A stretch of DNA of 64,000 bases from Micromonospora alfalfae. GTDB taxonomy: Bacteria; Actinomycetota; Actinomycetes; Mycobacteriales; Micromonosporaceae. The stretch is from NCBI RefSeq assembly GCF_022230925.1, contig NZ_JAKKFH010000009.1, positions 186,001 through 250,000 of the forward strand, given 5' to 3'. The notes under the pieces were generated by a model that worked only from the letters and a program-made list of their open reading frames with translations, searched no databases and was not told where the DNA came from. The stretch's first letter is position 1. Every line of letters starts with the position of its first letter. Below are positions 55,683 to 64,000 of this stretch, in pieces. A program made the position numbers and the translations under genes.

Positions 55683-56718
55683 GGTTCACCAGCTCCTCGG
55701 CGAAGTGGCAGGCGCTGGCCCGGGCGGGGCCGACCTGCAGCAGCGGCGGGACCTTCTCCCGGCACACCGGCTGAGCCATCGGGCACCGCGGGTTGAACGG
55801 GCAGCCCGGCGGGATGTTCATCAGGTTCGGCGGGAGGCCCTTGATCGTCCGGAGCTGCTGCCCCTTCTCGTCGAGGCGCGGGATGGAGTCGATCAGACCC
55901 AGCGTGTACGGGTGCGCCGGCTTGGCGTACAGCTCGTACACGTCGGCTTCCTCGACGATCCGGCCCGCGTACATGACAGCGATCCGGTCCGCGACGTCGG
56001 CGACCACGCCGAGGTCGTGGGTGATCAGGATCATGCCCATCTGCCGCTCGCGCTGAAGCTCGGCCAGCAGATCCATGATCTGGGCCTGCACAGTCACGTC
56101 GAGCGCGGTGGTCGGCTCGTCAGCGATCAGCACCTCGGGGTCGAGCGCCAGCGACATCGCGATCATCGCGCGCTGCCGCATACCGCCGGAGAACTGGTGC
56201 GGGTAGTTGTTGAACCGGCCCTTGGCGTTCGGGATCTTGACCTGGTCGAGCATGTCGATCGCGCGCTTCTTGGCCTCCGCGCGGCCCATGCCCCGCCGGA
56301 CCCGGAACTGCTCGGCGATCTGGAACCCGACGGTGAAGACGGGGTTCAGCGCGGAGAGCGCGTCCTGGAAGATCATCGCGATGCCCTCGCCGCGGATGCG
56401 GCGCCGCTCCTCGTCGGACATGCGGAGCATGTCCTTGCCGTGGAAGCGGACCTGCCCACCGGTGACGAAGCCGGGCGGCGTGTCGAGGATGCCCATGATG
56501 GTCTGCGCGGTGACGCTCTTACCGGAGCCGGACTCGCCGAGCACGGCGAGGGTCTCCCCCGCGTCGACGTGGTACGTGACCCCGTTGATGACCTTTGCGA
56601 CGCCGTCCCGGGTGCGGAACTCCACCCGCAGGTCGTCGACCTCGAGCAGGCGGCCGGAGGGACGCCCGGACCCGCCAGGTCCCGGCGCTGACTGCTCGGA
56701 CACGAGAATGTCGGACAA
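55675..56718 (-). CDS. Peptide ABC transporter ATP-binding protein (DppD type), operon 2
   Basis: 347 residues. The likely start is a TTG at 56718 with GGGGAG 7 bases upstream; the next in-frame GTG is at 56703. Walker [15 protein letters not shown], signature [15 protein letters not shown], Walker [18 protein letters not shown]-loop [15 protein letters not shown]-terminus [15 protein letters not shown] repeats the cysteine pattern of its paralogue. A rare start codon would lower its yield. Confidence 0.9.
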   Translation of the reverse strand: MSDILVSEQSAPGPGGSGRPSGRLLEVDDLRVEFRTRDGVAKVINGVTYHVDAGETLAVLGESGSGKSVTAQTIMGILDTPPGFVTGGQVRFHGKDMLRMSDEERRRIRGEGIAMIFQDALSALNPVFTVGFQIAEQFRVRRGMGRAEAKKRAIDMLDQVKIPNAKGRFNNYPHQFSGGMRQRAMIAMSLALDPEVLIADEPTTALDVTVQAQIMDLLAELQRERQMGMILITHDLGVVADVADRIAVMYAGRIVEEADVYELYAKPAHPYTLGLIDSIPRLDEKGQQLRTIKGLPPNLMNIPPGCPFNPRCPMAQPVCREKVPPLLQVGPARASACHFAEELVNRV

Positions 56719-56729
56719 CTGGATCTCCC

Positions 56730-57698
56730 CTAGCGGAGTTTCGGATCGAGGGCCTCGCGGACCGACTCACCGAGCATCACGAAGCTCAGCACTGCGGTGA
56801 CGAGGAACGCGGCGGGGAAGAACACCAGCCCCGGCGCGACCCGGACGAACTGCTGCCCATCACTGATCATGATGCCCCAGGACACCACCGGCGACTTCAG
56901 ACCGACGCCCAGGAACGACAGGGTGGCCTCGGCGCCGATGAACGAGCCGACCATGATCGTGCCGTAGACCAGCAGCGGGGCCAGGCAGTTCGGCAGCAGG
57001 TGCTTGAGGATGATCCGGCCGGTGCCGGCACCCAGCGCGCGGGCCGCCACGATGTAGTCGGCCTCCTTGGTGGCGAGCACCGAGGAGCGCATCAGCCGCA
57101 TCACGACCGGCCAGCTCAGCACGATCAGCGACGCGATCACGAGGCCCATGATCTGGGCCTTGCTGTTGCCGGCGCCCGACCCGTTGAAGGTGGTCAGGAT
57201 GACGATCGCGCCGAGCACGAACGGCAGGCCGAAGAAGACGTCGGCGATCCGGCTGAGCAGCGCGTCCACCCAGCCACCGCGGTAACCGGAGATGATGCCC
57301 ATGGTGCCGCCGATGAGCAGGGTGCCCATCACGGAGAGCACGGCGACCACGATGGAGGCCCGTGCGCCGTAGATGACCCGGGCGTAGACGTCGCGGCCCT
57401 GCACGTCGTAGCCGAACCAGCCATTGGCGGACGGCTTGTCGAGGCTGCGGGACAGCGAGCCGTTGACCGCGTCGCCCGGGGCGAACAGCGCCGGGAAGGC
57501 CGCCATCAACAGGAAGATCACGATCAGCGTGGCCGAGATCCAGAACAGCGGCTTGCGCCGCAGATCCCGCCAGGCGTCGCCGAGCAGGCCGCGCGGCTTC
57601 TCGTTGCTCTGCGGCTGGCCCGCGGTGGCGGGAGCGGCGGAGTCGGTGGGGTGTGCGCCAGGGGTGCTGACGATCGATGCGGTACTCGGGTCACTCAT
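56730..57698 (-). CDS. Peptide ABC transporter permease (DppC type), operon 2
   Basis: 322 residues from the ATG at 57698, whose ATGAGTGA contains the stop of the DppB-type gene. Polar N-terminus of about 45 residues, then GDAWRDLRRKPLFWIS, six helices, coupling loop KEADYIVAARALGAGTGRIILKHLLPNCLAP, and FLGVGLKSPVVSWGIMI. Paralogue of the protein at 38029. Confidence 0.93.
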   Translation of the reverse strand: MSDPSTASIVSTPGAHPTDSAAPATAGQPQSNEKPRGLLGDAWRDLRRKPLFWISATLIVIFLLMAAFPALFAPGDAVNGSLSRSLDKPSANGWFGYDVQGRDVYARVIYGARASIVVAVLSVMGTLLIGGTMGIISGYRGGWVDALLSRIADVFFGLPFVLGAIVILTTFNGSGAGNSKAQIMGLVIASLIVLSWPVVMRLMRSSVLATKEADYIVAARALGAGTGRIILKHLLPNCLAPLLVYGTIMVGSFIGAEATLSFLGVGLKSPVVSWGIMISDGQQFVRVAPGLVFFPAAFLVTAVLSFVMLGESVREALDPKLR

Positions 57699-58617
57699 AA
57701 CGGATCCTCGGGTCCAGGGCGGCGTAGAGCAGGTCAACCAGCAGGTTCATCACGAGATAGACCAGCACCAGGACGACCACGATTCCTACCACCGTGGCGC
57801 TTTCCTTGGTGATGATCGCCCGGAAGACCTGACGGCCGATTCCGTTGATGCCGAAGATTCCCTCGGTGACGATCGCGCCACCCATCAAGGCACCGAGGTC
57901 GGTGCCGAGCAGGGTCACCACCGGGATGAGCGAGTTGCGCAGCAGGTGCACGCCGACCACCCGGCGCATCGGCAGGCCCTTGGCGATGGCGGTCCGCACG
58001 TAGTCGGCGCGACGGTTCTCGGCGATGCTCGTTCGTGCCACCCGGGCGATGTACGCCACCGACGCGCTGCCCAGCACGAAGCCCGGAACGATCAACTCGG
58101 ACCACCGCATCTCGGAGGAGACGGTCGGCTTGATGATGCCCCACTGCACACCCAGCAGCCACTGCAGCACGAAGCCGACCACGAAGACCGGCAGCGCGAT
58201 CAGGAACAGGGTGGAGACCAGGACCAGGTTGTCCAGGAAGCCGTTACGCCGCAGACCACTGAGGACGCCGGCGCCGAGGCCGATGATCGCCTCGATGGCG
58301 AGAGCCACGAGGGCCAGCTTCAGGGTGTTCGGGTACGAAGTCAGGATGATGTCGCTGATCTCGCGCTGCGAGAACGTCTGACCGAAGTCGCCCTGGAGCA
58401 GGTTCTTCATGTAGTTGGCGTACTGCACGAAGACGTTCTGGTCGAGGTGGTACTTCTCGGTCATGAAGGCGATGTACTGGTCCGGGCAGCGACGCTCGCC
58501 GCACTTGCCGGCGAACGGATCGCCCGGAACGGCCCAGACGAGCCAGTAGATCAGGAACGTCGTACCGATGAAGACCGGCACGAGTTGGAGCAGCCGTCTC
58601 AACAGATAACGGCCCAT
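57691..58617 (-). CDS. Peptide ABC transporter permease (DppB type), operon 2
   Basis: 308 residues from the ATG at 58617 with GGAGG upstream. GRYLLRRLLQLVPVFIGTTFLIY, a periplasmic loop with two Cys (GKCGERRCPDQY) that may form a disulfide, and coupling loop RADYVRTAIAKGLPMRRVVGVHLLRNSLIP. The paralogue at 37018 lacks these cysteines. Ends in TATGAGTGAC, directly overlapping the DppC-type gene. Confidence 0.93.
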   Translation of the reverse strand: MGRYLLRRLLQLVPVFIGTTFLIYWLVWAVPGDPFAGKCGERRCPDQYIAFMTEKYHLDQNVFVQYANYMKNLLQGDFGQTFSQREISDIILTSYPNTLKLALVALAIEAIIGLGAGVLSGLRRNGFLDNLVLVSTLFLIALPVFVVGFVLQWLLGVQWGIIKPTVSSEMRWSELIVPGFVLGSASVAYIARVARTSIAENRRADYVRTAIAKGLPMRRVVGVHLLRNSLIPVVTLLGTDLGALMGGAIVTEGIFGINGIGRQVFRAIITKESATVVGIVVVLVLVYLVMNLLVDLLYAALDPRIRYE

Positions 58618-58709
58618 GGGGTGGTCCTCCAGACAGGGGGCGCGTCGGACGGCCGACACGGTGGTGACAACGTGCGAGTGGAGTGTTGTAACACCCAATC
58701 GCGGAACGG

Positions 58710-58751
58710 CCCCGGGTCGGGCTCACCGGATGTGGCGAGCCCGACCCGGGG
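58710..58751 (-). terminator. Hairpin between binding-protein and permease genes, operon 2
   Basis: 15-bp perfect stem CCCCGGGTCGGGCTC with its complement and a 12-base loop, 14 bases after the stop of the binding-protein gene. It is in the same place as the hairpin in operon 1 but unrelated in sequence. Confidence 0.75.
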
Positions 58752-58765
58752 TCAGACCGTTCGGA

Positions 58766-60406
58766 TCAGAGCTCGACCGAGGTGATGTCGATCTCGCCGA
58801 CGTTGTTCAGCTCGAGCTTCTTGATCTTCTCCGAGTGGCCGGACTGCTGACCGTAGAAGTAGACCGGGATGCTCGGGACGTCCTGGTCGACCTTCTCGAC
58901 CGCCTTGGCGAACGCCTCGTGCGAGGCCTCCAGGCTCGGCGCGCCGCTGGCCTGCTTGGCAAGGGCGTCGACCTCGGTGTTGCTGTAGAGGCCGTCGTTC
59001 GAGGAGCCGTTGGTGACGAAGAGCGGGTTGACCCAGTTCTCGACGTCCGGGTAGTCCTGCTGCCAGGCAGCACGGTACGGGCCGGTCATCTTGTGGGCGT
59101 TGATGTTCTGGCGGAACACCGCGAAGGTCGGCACACCCTCGGCCCGCGCGTTGATGTTGAGGTTGGTCTTGACCTGCTGCGCGACGGCGTCCATCCAGTC
59201 CTTGTGGGCGGAGTCCGCGTTGTAGTAGAAGACCATCTCACCACTGAAGCCACCGGCCTCGGCGAGCAGCGTCTTGGCCGTCTCCGGGTCGAACTTGCAG
59301 GCGGTGCAGTTGCCCGGCTTGGCGCCCGGGGTCAGCGGGTTCGCCCAGCTGTCGGCCGGCTTGCGGGTACCGAAGAAGATCTTGTCCGAGATCTCCTGCC
59401 GGTTGACGGCCAGCGACACCGCACGACGCAGCTTCGGGTTCGCGAAGCGCTTGTCGTAGACCGGGAACGCGATGAACGCGGTCGACGGCGTGACGGTCGA
59501 GCGGCCCCGGTCACCGAGGTCGGTCTTCCACTTGTCACCGGCGAGCGCCGAGGTGGGGACAACCTCCATGAAGTCGAGGTTGTTGGCCAGCAGATCGGCG
59601 TAGGCGGCGTTGTCGTCCTGGTACAGCTTGACGTCGACGTCCTTGACCTTCATCTTGTCGCGAAGGTTGTAGTCGTCGAAGCGCGTCAGCTTGATGAGGG
59701 AGTTGTCCTCCCAGGACACGAACTTCACCGGGCCGTTGCCGATCGGCTTCGTCTTGCCGAACTCTTCCGGCTTCATGGTGAAGAAGACGTCCGGCAGCGG
59801 CATGAAGGCGCTGTAGCCGAGCTTGGTCGGGAAGACCGCGGTCGGCGCCGACAGGGTGACCTCGAAGGTCTGGTCGTCGATGACCTTCAGGCCGGACAGC
59901 TTGTCGGTCGTCGGCGTCGGGGCCTTCTTCGGGCCGTCCGCGCCATCCGGGTCCGTGGTGTAGGTCTGGTCGAAGCCCGCGATGTCCGCGAAGAAGGTGC
60001 CGTTCTGCGCGCCGTTCGGCGAGTAGGCGGCCCAGTTCCAGGCGTCGACGAAGTTCTTCGCCTTGACCTCGGTACCGTCGTGGAACTTGGTACCGGCCTT
60101 GATCTTGATCGTGAAGACCTTGGAGTCCGTGGTGTTGATGGACTCCGCCAGCGCGTTACGCGGGGCCCCACCGTCGTTCGGGTACTCGACCAGGCCGGTC
60201 CACATCCAGTCGATGATCTTGCCGCCACCGGTCTCCGTGGTGTTCGACGGGACCAGCGGGTTCTCCGGCTGGACGCCGTGAACAACGATCGAGCCGTCCG
60301 CGCTGGCGGCAGTGTCGCCGTCGCCGCCGCTCGAGCAACCGCTCGCGACAAGCGCGGCAGCCGCGCTGAGCGCGATAGCGCTCGTCGCCCGCTTCGAGAC
60401 TCTCAT
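58766..60406 (-). CDS. Peptide ABC transporter substrate-binding lipoprotein, operon 2
   Basis: 546 residues. Signal peptide with lipobox LVASGC (Cys24), then Gly/Ser-rich linker. SBP_bac_5 features: PENPLVPSNTTETGGGKI, FTIKIKAGTKFHDGTEVKA, RRAVSLAVNRQEI and ENWVNPLFVTNGSSND. PGNCTACKFDPETAK has a Cys-x2-Cys the operon 1 paralogue lacks. Preceded by a GAGGAGG binding site and a long leader. First gene of operon 2. Confidence 0.93.
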   Translation of the reverse strand: MRVSKRATSAIALSAAAALVASGCSSGGDGDTAASADGSIVVHGVQPENPLVPSNTTETGGGKIIDWMWTGLVEYPNDGGAPRNALAESINTTDSKVFTIKIKAGTKFHDGTEVKAKNFVDAWNWAAYSPNGAQNGTFFADIAGFDQTYTTDPDGADGPKKAPTPTTDKLSGLKVIDDQTFEVTLSAPTAVFPTKLGYSAFMPLPDVFFTMKPEEFGKTKPIGNGPVKFVSWEDNSLIKLTRFDDYNLRDKMKVKDVDVKLYQDDNAAYADLLANNLDFMEVVPTSALAGDKWKTDLGDRGRSTVTPSTAFIAFPVYDKRFANPKLRRAVSLAVNRQEISDKIFFGTRKPADSWANPLTPGAKPGNCTACKFDPETAKTLLAEAGGFSGEMVFYYNADSAHKDWMDAVAQQVKTNLNINARAEGVPTFAVFRQNINAHKMTGPYRAAWQQDYPDVENWVNPLFVTNGSSNDGLYSNTEVDALAKQASGAPSLEASHEAFAKAVEKVDQDVPSIPVYFYGQQSGHSEKIKKLELNNVGEIDITSVEL

Positions 60407-60985
60407 TCCGAGGGGCCTCCTCTTTCTAACCAGGTTCCGTCGTGGGTTTCACGCACGTTTGGGGGTGACACCGCCCGACCACCCCGGGGCGCGGGTCGCC
60501 GGGACCACAGGGAAGTTGGGGACACCCCTGATGTTCCGATCCGCCGGGCTCCCCCACCAACGAGGCCTGACACGACGCAACCGACACAGCCACGGGCCGC
60601 CGAGATCGGCGAAATCGTGGTCGTGGGGCGTACGGAGTGCCACACACCGATGGTGAGGTGCTGCCACTGTGACACCCACTGGCCTCTTCCGTGAAGGTGC
60701 CGTTATCAAGCCGTTAGTTGCCCGCCACGTTGCCGATACTTGAAAAATGATCATAAAACGCCCGACGCGGGCGGCACTGAGCAGGAAATACGTTGCGCCA
60801 CCCGAACAGTGGGCCTCGGCCCCTGCGCGAGCGCCGAGGTCACCCGAGCCCGCCGGGACGTCCGTCTCCACTCACGTTTCGACCCGTCCGGATGAGGGCC
60901 CCTACGGCTACCCGGACACGATCATCGGCTGGGTGTACGAGGGCGCGCCGGCCGTTTCTCTGATCCTCGCCGGCGCGACGAGCCG
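60407..60985. promoter_or_regulatory. Upstream region of peptide operon 2
   Basis: 579 bases without a supported gene. An AT-rich island at 60700-60765, unusual here (TTGAAAAATGATCATAAAACG), is the best promoter candidate for the minus-strand operon, implying a leader of about 300 bases. The end near 60986 is the 3' side of the response-regulator gene; I find no clear terminator. Confidence 0.45.
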
Positions 60986-61678
60986 TCACACGAGGCGGCG
61001 ATCCGCCGCCCAACGGGAGAGCTCGTAGCGGTTGGACATCTGAAGCTTGCGCAGCACGTTCGACACGTGCGTCTCCACAGTCTTGATGGAGATGAAGAGC
61101 TCCTTGGCGATCTCCTTGTACGCGTACCCCCGGGCCAGCAGCCGCAGCACCTCACGCTCACGGTTGGTGAGCTGATCCAGCTCCGGGTCGGCCACCGGCG
61201 CGTCCGGTCGGGCCGCGAAGGCGTCCAGCACGAACCCGGCCAGCCGTGGGCTGAACACCGCGTCCCCGTCGGCCACGCGACGGATCGCCGCAGCCAACTC
61301 GTCCGGGGAGATGGTCTTGGTGACGTACCCGCGGGCACCGGCACGGATCAGCCCGATCACGTCCTCCGCCGCGTCGGAGACGCTCAACGCGAGGAACTTG
61401 ACCTGCGGGTGCGTACGCCGCATCGCCTCCAGCACCGCGCGACCGCCGCCGTCGGGCATGTGCACGTCGAGCAGCACCACGTCCGGGCCGACGACGGCGA
61501 TCCGGGTGACCGCCTCGGCCACCGTGCTCGCCTCGCCCACCACCTCGACGTGGGCGCCCAACTCCGCACGCACCCCGGCTCGGAACATGGCGTGGTCGTC
61601 CACCAGGAACACCCGCAGCCGCTCGGGGCGGGCCTCCGCCGGGTCGAGGTGCTCGGTCGGCTGCTCGGCCATGGTCAT
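60986..61678 (-). CDS. LuxR/NarL-family response regulator
   Basis: 230 residues from the ATG at 61678, overlapping the kinase stop (ATGA). Receiver domain: VFLVDDHAMFRAGVRAEL, phosphorylated Asp at about 71 in VVLLDVHMPDGG, switch Ser/Lys in LALSVSD and GYVTKTI. The C-terminal LuxR helix-turn-helix is LTNREREVLRLLARGYAYKEIAKELFISIKTVETHVSNVL. It forms a two-component pair with the upstream kinase. Confidence 0.95.
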   Translation of the reverse strand: MTMAEQPTEHLDPAEARPERLRVFLVDDHAMFRAGVRAELGAHVEVVGEASTVAEAVTRIAVVGPDVVLLDVHMPDGGGRAVLEAMRRTHPQVKFLALSVSDAAEDVIGLIRAGARGYVTKTISPDELAAAIRRVADGDAVFSPRLAGFVLDAFAARPDAPVADPELDQLTNREREVLRLLARGYAYKEIAKELFISIKTVETHVSNVLRKLQMSNRYELSRWAADRRLV

Positions 61679-62940
61679 CTGTTCCTCTCCGCTGCGGACG
61701 AGTCCCGGGAGATCGGCAGGATCAACCGGACCTCGGTCCCCTCCCCCGGGCCGGACCGTATTTCGGCCCGTCCGCCGTGCCGCTTCATCCGCCCGATGAT
61801 CGAGCCGCGTACGCCGTGCCGGTGGTCCTCCACGGTATCCGGATCGAAGCCCTTCCCCCGGTCCCGGACGAAGACACTGACCTGATCCGGCTCCACCTCG
61901 GCGTAGAGCGACACGGTCTGCACACCGGCGTGCCGGGCCGCGTTCACCAACGCCTCCCGGGCGGCCGCGACCAGCGCCCCGACCTTCTCGTCGGTCTCCC
62001 GGTCCCCCACCACAACCGTCTCCACGCTGATCGCGAAGGTGTCCTCGACCTCAGCCGCGGCCTGCTCCAGCGCGGCGGCGAAGCGCTCGCTCGGCGAAGC
62101 GGTCGGCTTGTAGAGCCAGTTGCGCAGCGAACGCTCCTGCCCCCGGGCCAGCCGCTGCACCGTCTTGACGTCACCGGCGTTGCGCTGGATCAGGGCCAAC
62201 GTGTGCAGCACCTGGTCGTGCACCATCGCGGCCAGCTCGGCCCGCTCCTGCTCGCGGATGCGCCCCTCGCGCTCCGAGCGGAGCTGGCTGTACGTCCGCC
62301 AGAGCACCGGCGCGGCGACCACGCCGACGCCCGCCAGCCCGACCAACGCGAAGATCACGCCATTGATCACCGCGTCGAAGTTCTGTGCCGGCGAGTACAC
62401 GGCCGCGACGCCGATGATGCCGACCGCGACCAGCACTCCACCGCCGATGAACCGCAGCACGAAGGCCCGCCGGTCGCTCTCCTCGACGACCGCGCCGAGC
62501 CAGGGCACCGGCATCGCGTCGCCCCACTGTCGCCGCCGCTCGGGCGCGGACTGATGCCAGATCACCCCGGCGCCGACAGCGATGATGGCCACCAACCAAC
62601 CGGCGGTGCCCGCCGCGCCGACCGAGTCGAAAACCATCACCTGGATCAACAGGACACCGAGCCCGATCCCCACGAACGGCAGGAGTTGGGCGACGTCCCG
62701 CCGGGGCGGCACCGCCGTGTCACCGGGACGCAGCGGCACCACCGCCCAGAAGGCGGCGTAGAGCAGCAGGCCGAGCCCGCTGAGCCCGAGCAGGACCATG
62801 AACGCGACGCGCACCCGCAGCACCGAGATGCCGAGATGGTCGGCGATACCGGCGGCGACGCCGGCGGCCATCCGGTGCTCCGGGGCGCGGTACAGGCGCG
62901 GGGGCGAGGTCACGGTGCTGATCGGAGGCTCCCTGGTCAC
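61675..62940 (-). CDS. PspC-domain histidine kinase
   Basis: 421 residues from the GTG at 62940. Residues 10-75 are a PspC domain (RMAAGVAAGIADHLGISVLRVRVAFMVL...). Four to five more helices follow. The phosphoacceptor is His241 in MVHDQVLHTLALIQ (HisKA_3 type), and the ATPase has AREALVNAARHAGV, FVRDRGKGFDPD and a GPGEGTEV loop. It likely senses envelope stress in the membrane and signals to the adjacent LuxR regulator. Divergent from another PspC-domain gene. Confidence 0.92.
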   Translation of the reverse strand: MTREPPISTVTSPPRLYRAPEHRMAAGVAAGIADHLGISVLRVRVAFMVLLGLSGLGLLLYAAFWAVVPLRPGDTAVPPRRDVAQLLPFVGIGLGVLLIQVMVFDSVGAAGTAGWLVAIIAVGAGVIWHQSAPERRRQWGDAMPVPWLGAVVEESDRRAFVLRFIGGGVLVAVGIIGVAAVYSPAQNFDAVINGVIFALVGLAGVGVVAAPVLWRTYSQLRSEREGRIREQERAELAAMVHDQVLHTLALIQRNAGDVKTVQRLARGQERSLRNWLYKPTASPSERFAAALEQAAAEVEDTFAISVETVVVGDRETDEKVGALVAAAREALVNAARHAGVQTVSLYAEVEPDQVSVFVRDRGKGFDPDTVEDHRHGVRGSIIGRMKRHGGRAEIRSGPGEGTEVRLILPISRDSSAAERNR

Positions 62941-63095
62941 AGTGGCGGACAGGTCGAGGTCGGTGACTCGATCGTCACACGCTGCGGCGTCCGCGACCAC
63001 GGGGACGCCCCCGACATTCCGGCCGCAGGATCTCAGGGTGGGGTCAGGGTCGGGTCCTGAGGTCGTTCGGGTGGGCCGGGCAGCAGGATCGAAGC

Positions 63096-64000
63096 ATGAC
63101 CGAGGAAGCTGCCCCGCCGCCCCGACCGGGGTCGGCACAGCCGGGCGGTTCAGCACCGCCCCCGCCCACCACCACGCCCACCGAATGGACCGAGCCCAGC
63201 ACGTTCGGTCCGCACGCTGGCACCGACGCGACCGCCGGCACCGCGCCCGGCGAGCCGACCGACGGCTACGCGCCACCCACGGCGGGTTACGGCCCAGGCC
63301 CGGGGTTCGCGGCGGGCACCGGCTACGGCCCGGGCGGCACGCCACACCGGCCGGGTGGTCCCGGTCCGTCCGCACCGCCACCGCCGCTGGGCGGCACCGG
63401 CTTCACCTCGCGGTACGGGCTGGTCCGGCCGCGCGAGGGGCGGTATCTGGCCGGTGTCTGCGCGGCGATCGGGCGCGCCACAAACACCGATCCGGTGCTC
63501 TGGCGGGTGCTGCTCGCGGTGCTCGGGTTCTTCGGGGGCATCGGCATCCTGGTGTACGTCGCCGCCTGGCTGATCATCCCGAACGAGGGCGACACCGCGT
63601 CCCCCGTCGAGTCCATGCTCGGCCGTGGTCGTTCCAGCATGTCCCCGGTGACGGTGATCGTCCTGGGCATCCTGGTCGCGGCCAGCTTCGCGTACATCGT
63701 CACCGACGCCTTCCGCGCGGTGCTGCTCGGCGCGGCCATCCTGGTCGCCGGAGCGCTCCTGCTCAACCGGGACGGCCGCAATCCACGGCCCGGCACCCCG
63801 GGTGGTCCGCCGCCCGCCGCGCCGGCCGGCAACCCGGCCGGTCCGGTCGTCCCACCGGTGGCCTGGCCCGCACCGTCGTACGGCGCGACGCCGTCGACCG
63901 GCCCAGCGGTGACGCCGCCGATGTTCAGCACCGGTCCGGGGTACGCCACAGCGACGACGGGGGCGACGCCCACCGCCACCATCCCGGCGTACGACGCGCC
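63096..64000 (+). CDS. PspC-domain membrane protein, 3' end beyond window
   Basis: At least 301 residues from the ATG at 63096 (AGGA upstream); open to the last base. Residues 1-105 are Pro/Gly/Thr-rich with TAGYGPG-type repeats. Residues 106-170 are a PspC domain (LVRPREGRYLAGVCAAIGRATNTDPVLWRVLLAVLGFFGG) and a transmembrane helix. Two more helices lie near 190-230, then another Pro-rich stretch. It shares a 155-base divergent control region with the PspC-domain kinase, suggesting a common envelope-stress function. Confidence 0.85.
   Translation, partial: MTEEAAPPPRPGSAQPGGSAPPPPTTTPTEWTEPSTFGPHAGTDATAGTAPGEPTDGYAPPTAGYGPGPGFAAGTGYGPGGTPHRPGGPGPSAPPPPLGGTGFTSRYGLVRPREGRYLAGVCAAIGRATNTDPVLWRVLLAVLGFFGGIGILVYVAAWLIIPNEGDTASPVESMLGRGRSSMSPVTVIVLGILVAASFAYIVTDAFRAVLLGAAILVAGALLLNRDGRNPRPGTPGGPPPAAPAGNPAGPVVPPVAWPAPSYGATPSTGPAVTPPMFSTGPGYATATTGATPTATIPAYDA

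Noticed and set aside
60747..61028. 93-codon plus-strand frame upstream of peptide operon 2
   Set aside because: No ribosome binding site, no recognisable domain, and it overlaps the end of the response-regulator gene on the other strand.

Overview
The window is high-GC actinobacterial DNA, most likely from Micromonospora or a close relative in the Micromonosporaceae (inferred from codon use, gene content and gene order; no rRNA is present to confirm). Nearly all of it is ordinary core chromosome. The exception is the first 6 kb, which is one end of an integrated phage or phage-like element.

Bases 1-5944 are the integrated element. A tyrosine integrase and an XRE-type repressor lie on the + strand. 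Diverging from them is a tightly coupled minus-strand operon: excisionase, an unknown gene, a winged-helix replication-initiator-like gene that contains six iteron-like repeats, four small unknown genes, a strong hairpin, a short gene, and the start of a tail tape-measure protein that runs off the window. The integrase stops 21 bases before the stop codon of ychF, so the 3' end of ychF is the probable attachment site. No head or packaging gene lies between the early genes and the tail gene.

Bases 5965-34736 carry ychF, a DnaQ-like nuclease, an S51 peptidase, an ECF sigma factor with a proline-rich membrane partner, an FAD oxidoreductase, the alkylation-repair pair ada-alkA and ogt, a heterodimeric ABC exporter, valS, a five-gene ABC-2 type cluster, a glycosyltransferase, an APS kinase with a degenerate sulfurylase domain, a DeoR regulator with galT, icd, a metallo-beta-lactamase fold protein, mdh and folD. 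Bases 41153-48181 hold purH, purN, a DUF6350 membrane protein, sucD and sucC. Together with icd and mdh this is a cluster of TCA-cycle, purine and one-carbon genes.

Two paralogous peptide-uptake operons (binding protein, two permeases, two ATPases) stand at 35219-41042 (+) and 60406-54669 (-). In both, a strong hairpin follows the binding-protein gene, probably keeping the downstream genes lower. Between them are a B12-binding protein, two M23 peptidases, pcrA and a chorismate mutase gene. A 21-residue Phe/Tyr-rich leader peptide and a terminator precede the chorismate mutase, forming an apparent transcription attenuator. The window ends with a PspC-domain histidine kinase, its LuxR-type regulator and a divergent PspC-domain membrane protein.

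The points most worth checking are: the iterons inside the initiator gene; the Phe/Tyr attenuator; a palindromic repeat inserted in frame into the alkA domain, with a sister copy 28 kb away; and an 80-bp insertion, flanked by an 8-bp direct repeat, at the permease-permease junction of one peptide operon. The insertion leaves a 27-codon reading frame linking the two genes.
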